The notes beneath the pieces were generated by a model. The model was not told the DNA's origin and made no database searches. It was given only the letters and a program-made list of their open reading frames with translations. DNA of 7,354 nt from an uncultured Clostridium sp. (GTDB lineage Bacteria > Bacillota > Clostridia > TANB77 > CAG-508). Within the stretch, counting starts at the first letter, position 1; each line of letters opens with the position of its first letter. Of the stretch, positions 6,892-7,354 are shown piece by piece. The stretch covers positions 1-7,354 of the forward strand of contig CAOJXM010000051.1 in the NCBI GenBank assembly GCA_948465625.1, given 5' to 3'. A program made the position numbers and the translations under genes.

Positions 6892-6928
6892 AAAAAATGC
6901 AGATAATAAATGTTATCTGTGTTTTTTT
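6892..6928 (+). terminator. Intrinsic terminator after rplS
   Basis: A stem of about 9 bp (6898-6906 with 6913-6921, seven Watson-Crick pairs plus two G-U at the base) closes a 6-base loop at 6907-6912. It is followed by seven T at 6922-6928 and preceded by six A at 6892-6897, so the stem can lengthen by A-U pairing and could also work on the opposite strand. It starts 5 bases after the rplS stop and closes the operon. Confidence 0.85.
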
Positions 6929-6951
6929 GACTAAGAAGTACCAATAATGTA

Positions 6952-6980
6952 TTGAATAATTTCATAACTCATGATAAGAT
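6952..6980 (+). promoter_or_regulatory. Promoter with extended -10 for the prepilin-like gene
   Basis: TTGAAT at 6952-6957 (4 of 6 matches to TTGACA) is followed after a 17-base spacer by TAAGAT at 6975-6980. The -10 is preceded by TGA at 6972-6974, the extended -10 form TGN. It sits between the rplS terminator and the next start codon, about 30 bases upstream of it, so it is well placed to drive an independent transcript. Confidence 0.6.
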
Positions 6981-7009
6981 GTGTGTAAAATGAAACAGAG
7001 GAGAAGAGT

Positions 7010-7354
7010 ATGGATAAGGAAAGATTAAAAAAGCAAAATGCCATTACATTGGTGGCATTGGTTATTACCATAATTGTAATGTTAATATTAGCAGGAGTGG
7101 CCATTAGCATAACCATAGGTGATAATGGGATATTGAAGAAAACGGCGATTGCCAAAGAAATTCATAACGAGCAAGCTGCCAAAGAAAAGTTAGAGTTGGT
7201 ATTAGATGATTTAACTTTGGATAAGTATAGGGTTAGTGAATACAATAATAAAGAATATATTGATGCTAAAATGGCAGAACAAGGAATTGTAATTGTAGAA
7301 AATATGACGATTGTAGATGGTTGGAAATTTGAGATTGATAAAGAACAATTAATT
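7010..7354 (+). CDS. Prepilin-like membrane-anchored protein, 3' end cut by the window
   Basis: The first 115 codons are present, and the frame is open to the window edge. A short basic leader (MDKERLKKQNA, 1-11) is followed by one hydrophobic helix, ITLVALVITIIVMLILAGVA (12-31), then ISITIGDNGILKKTAIAKE and a mostly charged helical stretch (about 44-75). This is the N-terminal pattern of type IV prepilins and type II secretion pseudopilins, in a variant common in Clostridia. The later part VENMTIVDGWKFEIDKEQ (97-114) looks like the start of an extracellular domain. The residue before the expected cleavage point is Ala rather than Gly, and the position-5 Glu of classical pilins is Ala. AGAGGAG at 6997-7003 is 6 bases before the ATG, and a promoter and terminator upstream make it a separate unit. 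It could be a pseudopilin, a surface adhesin or simply membrane-anchored; the missing C-terminus prevents a firmer call. Confidence 0.75.
   Translation, partial: MDKERLKKQNAITLVALVITIIVMLILAGVAISITIGDNGILKKTAIAKEIHNEQAAKEKLELVLDDLTLDKYRVSEYNNKEYIDAKMAEQGIVIVENMTIVDGWKFEIDKEQLI

Noticed and set aside
6931..7155. Minus-strand open frame of 74 codons opposite the start of the prepilin-like gene.
   Set aside because: The plus-strand frame has a promoter, a ribosome binding site and a recognisable prepilin-like N-terminus, so the minus-strand frame is a shadow.

Overview
The window is AT-rich and almost entirely coding on the + strand, with strong AGGAGG-type ribosome binding sites. The block ylxM-ffh-rpsP-khpA-rimM-trmD-rplS is the classic Firmicutes SRP/ribosome-maturation cluster. 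Together with the AT-rich codon use and a Clostridia-style 'ITLVALVITIIVMLILAGV' prepilin-like protein at the right edge, it points to a Clostridia-class bacterium, probably anaerobic and perhaps gut-associated. The phylum is well supported; the class and habitat are inference.

Layout. (1) 2-2665: a complete or nearly complete P2-type Ca2+-transporting ATPase. Its last 19 codons lie in a short direct-repeat element built on GGGACGGT. (2) 2686-2730: a strong intrinsic terminator that closes the ATPase unit. (3) 2740-2768: a sigma-A-type promoter for the SRP/ribosome operon. (4) 2799-6886: seven co-directional genes, ylxM, ffh, rpsP, khpA, rimM, trmD and rplS, with gaps of 7 to 62 bases. In two of these gaps the next ribosome binding site overlaps the previous stop codon. 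(5) 6892-6928: a second intrinsic terminator after rplS. (6) 6952-6980: a promoter with an extended -10. (7) 7010 to the end: the start of a prepilin-like, membrane-anchored protein cut off by the window edge.

How the genes work together. Ffh is the SRP GTPase that takes nascent membrane and secreted proteins to the translocon, and YlxM is its usual small helix-turn-helix companion. RpsP (S16) and RimM act in 30S assembly. KhpA is a small KH-domain RNA chaperone. TrmD makes m1G37 in tRNA and so prevents frameshifting. RplS (L19) sits at the 30S-50S interface. The ATPase and the prepilin-like gene are separate transcription units with no visible functional link to the operon.

Most of the window is conserved housekeeping DNA, and I see no convincing undescribed multi-gene system. 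The points worth a second look are the repeat-derived C-terminus of the ATPase, the long acidic tail on L19, the non-canonical prepilin signal of the last gene, and a Glu in place of the usual catalytic Asp in TrmD. No tRNA, rRNA, CRISPR array, integrase or transposase gene was seen.
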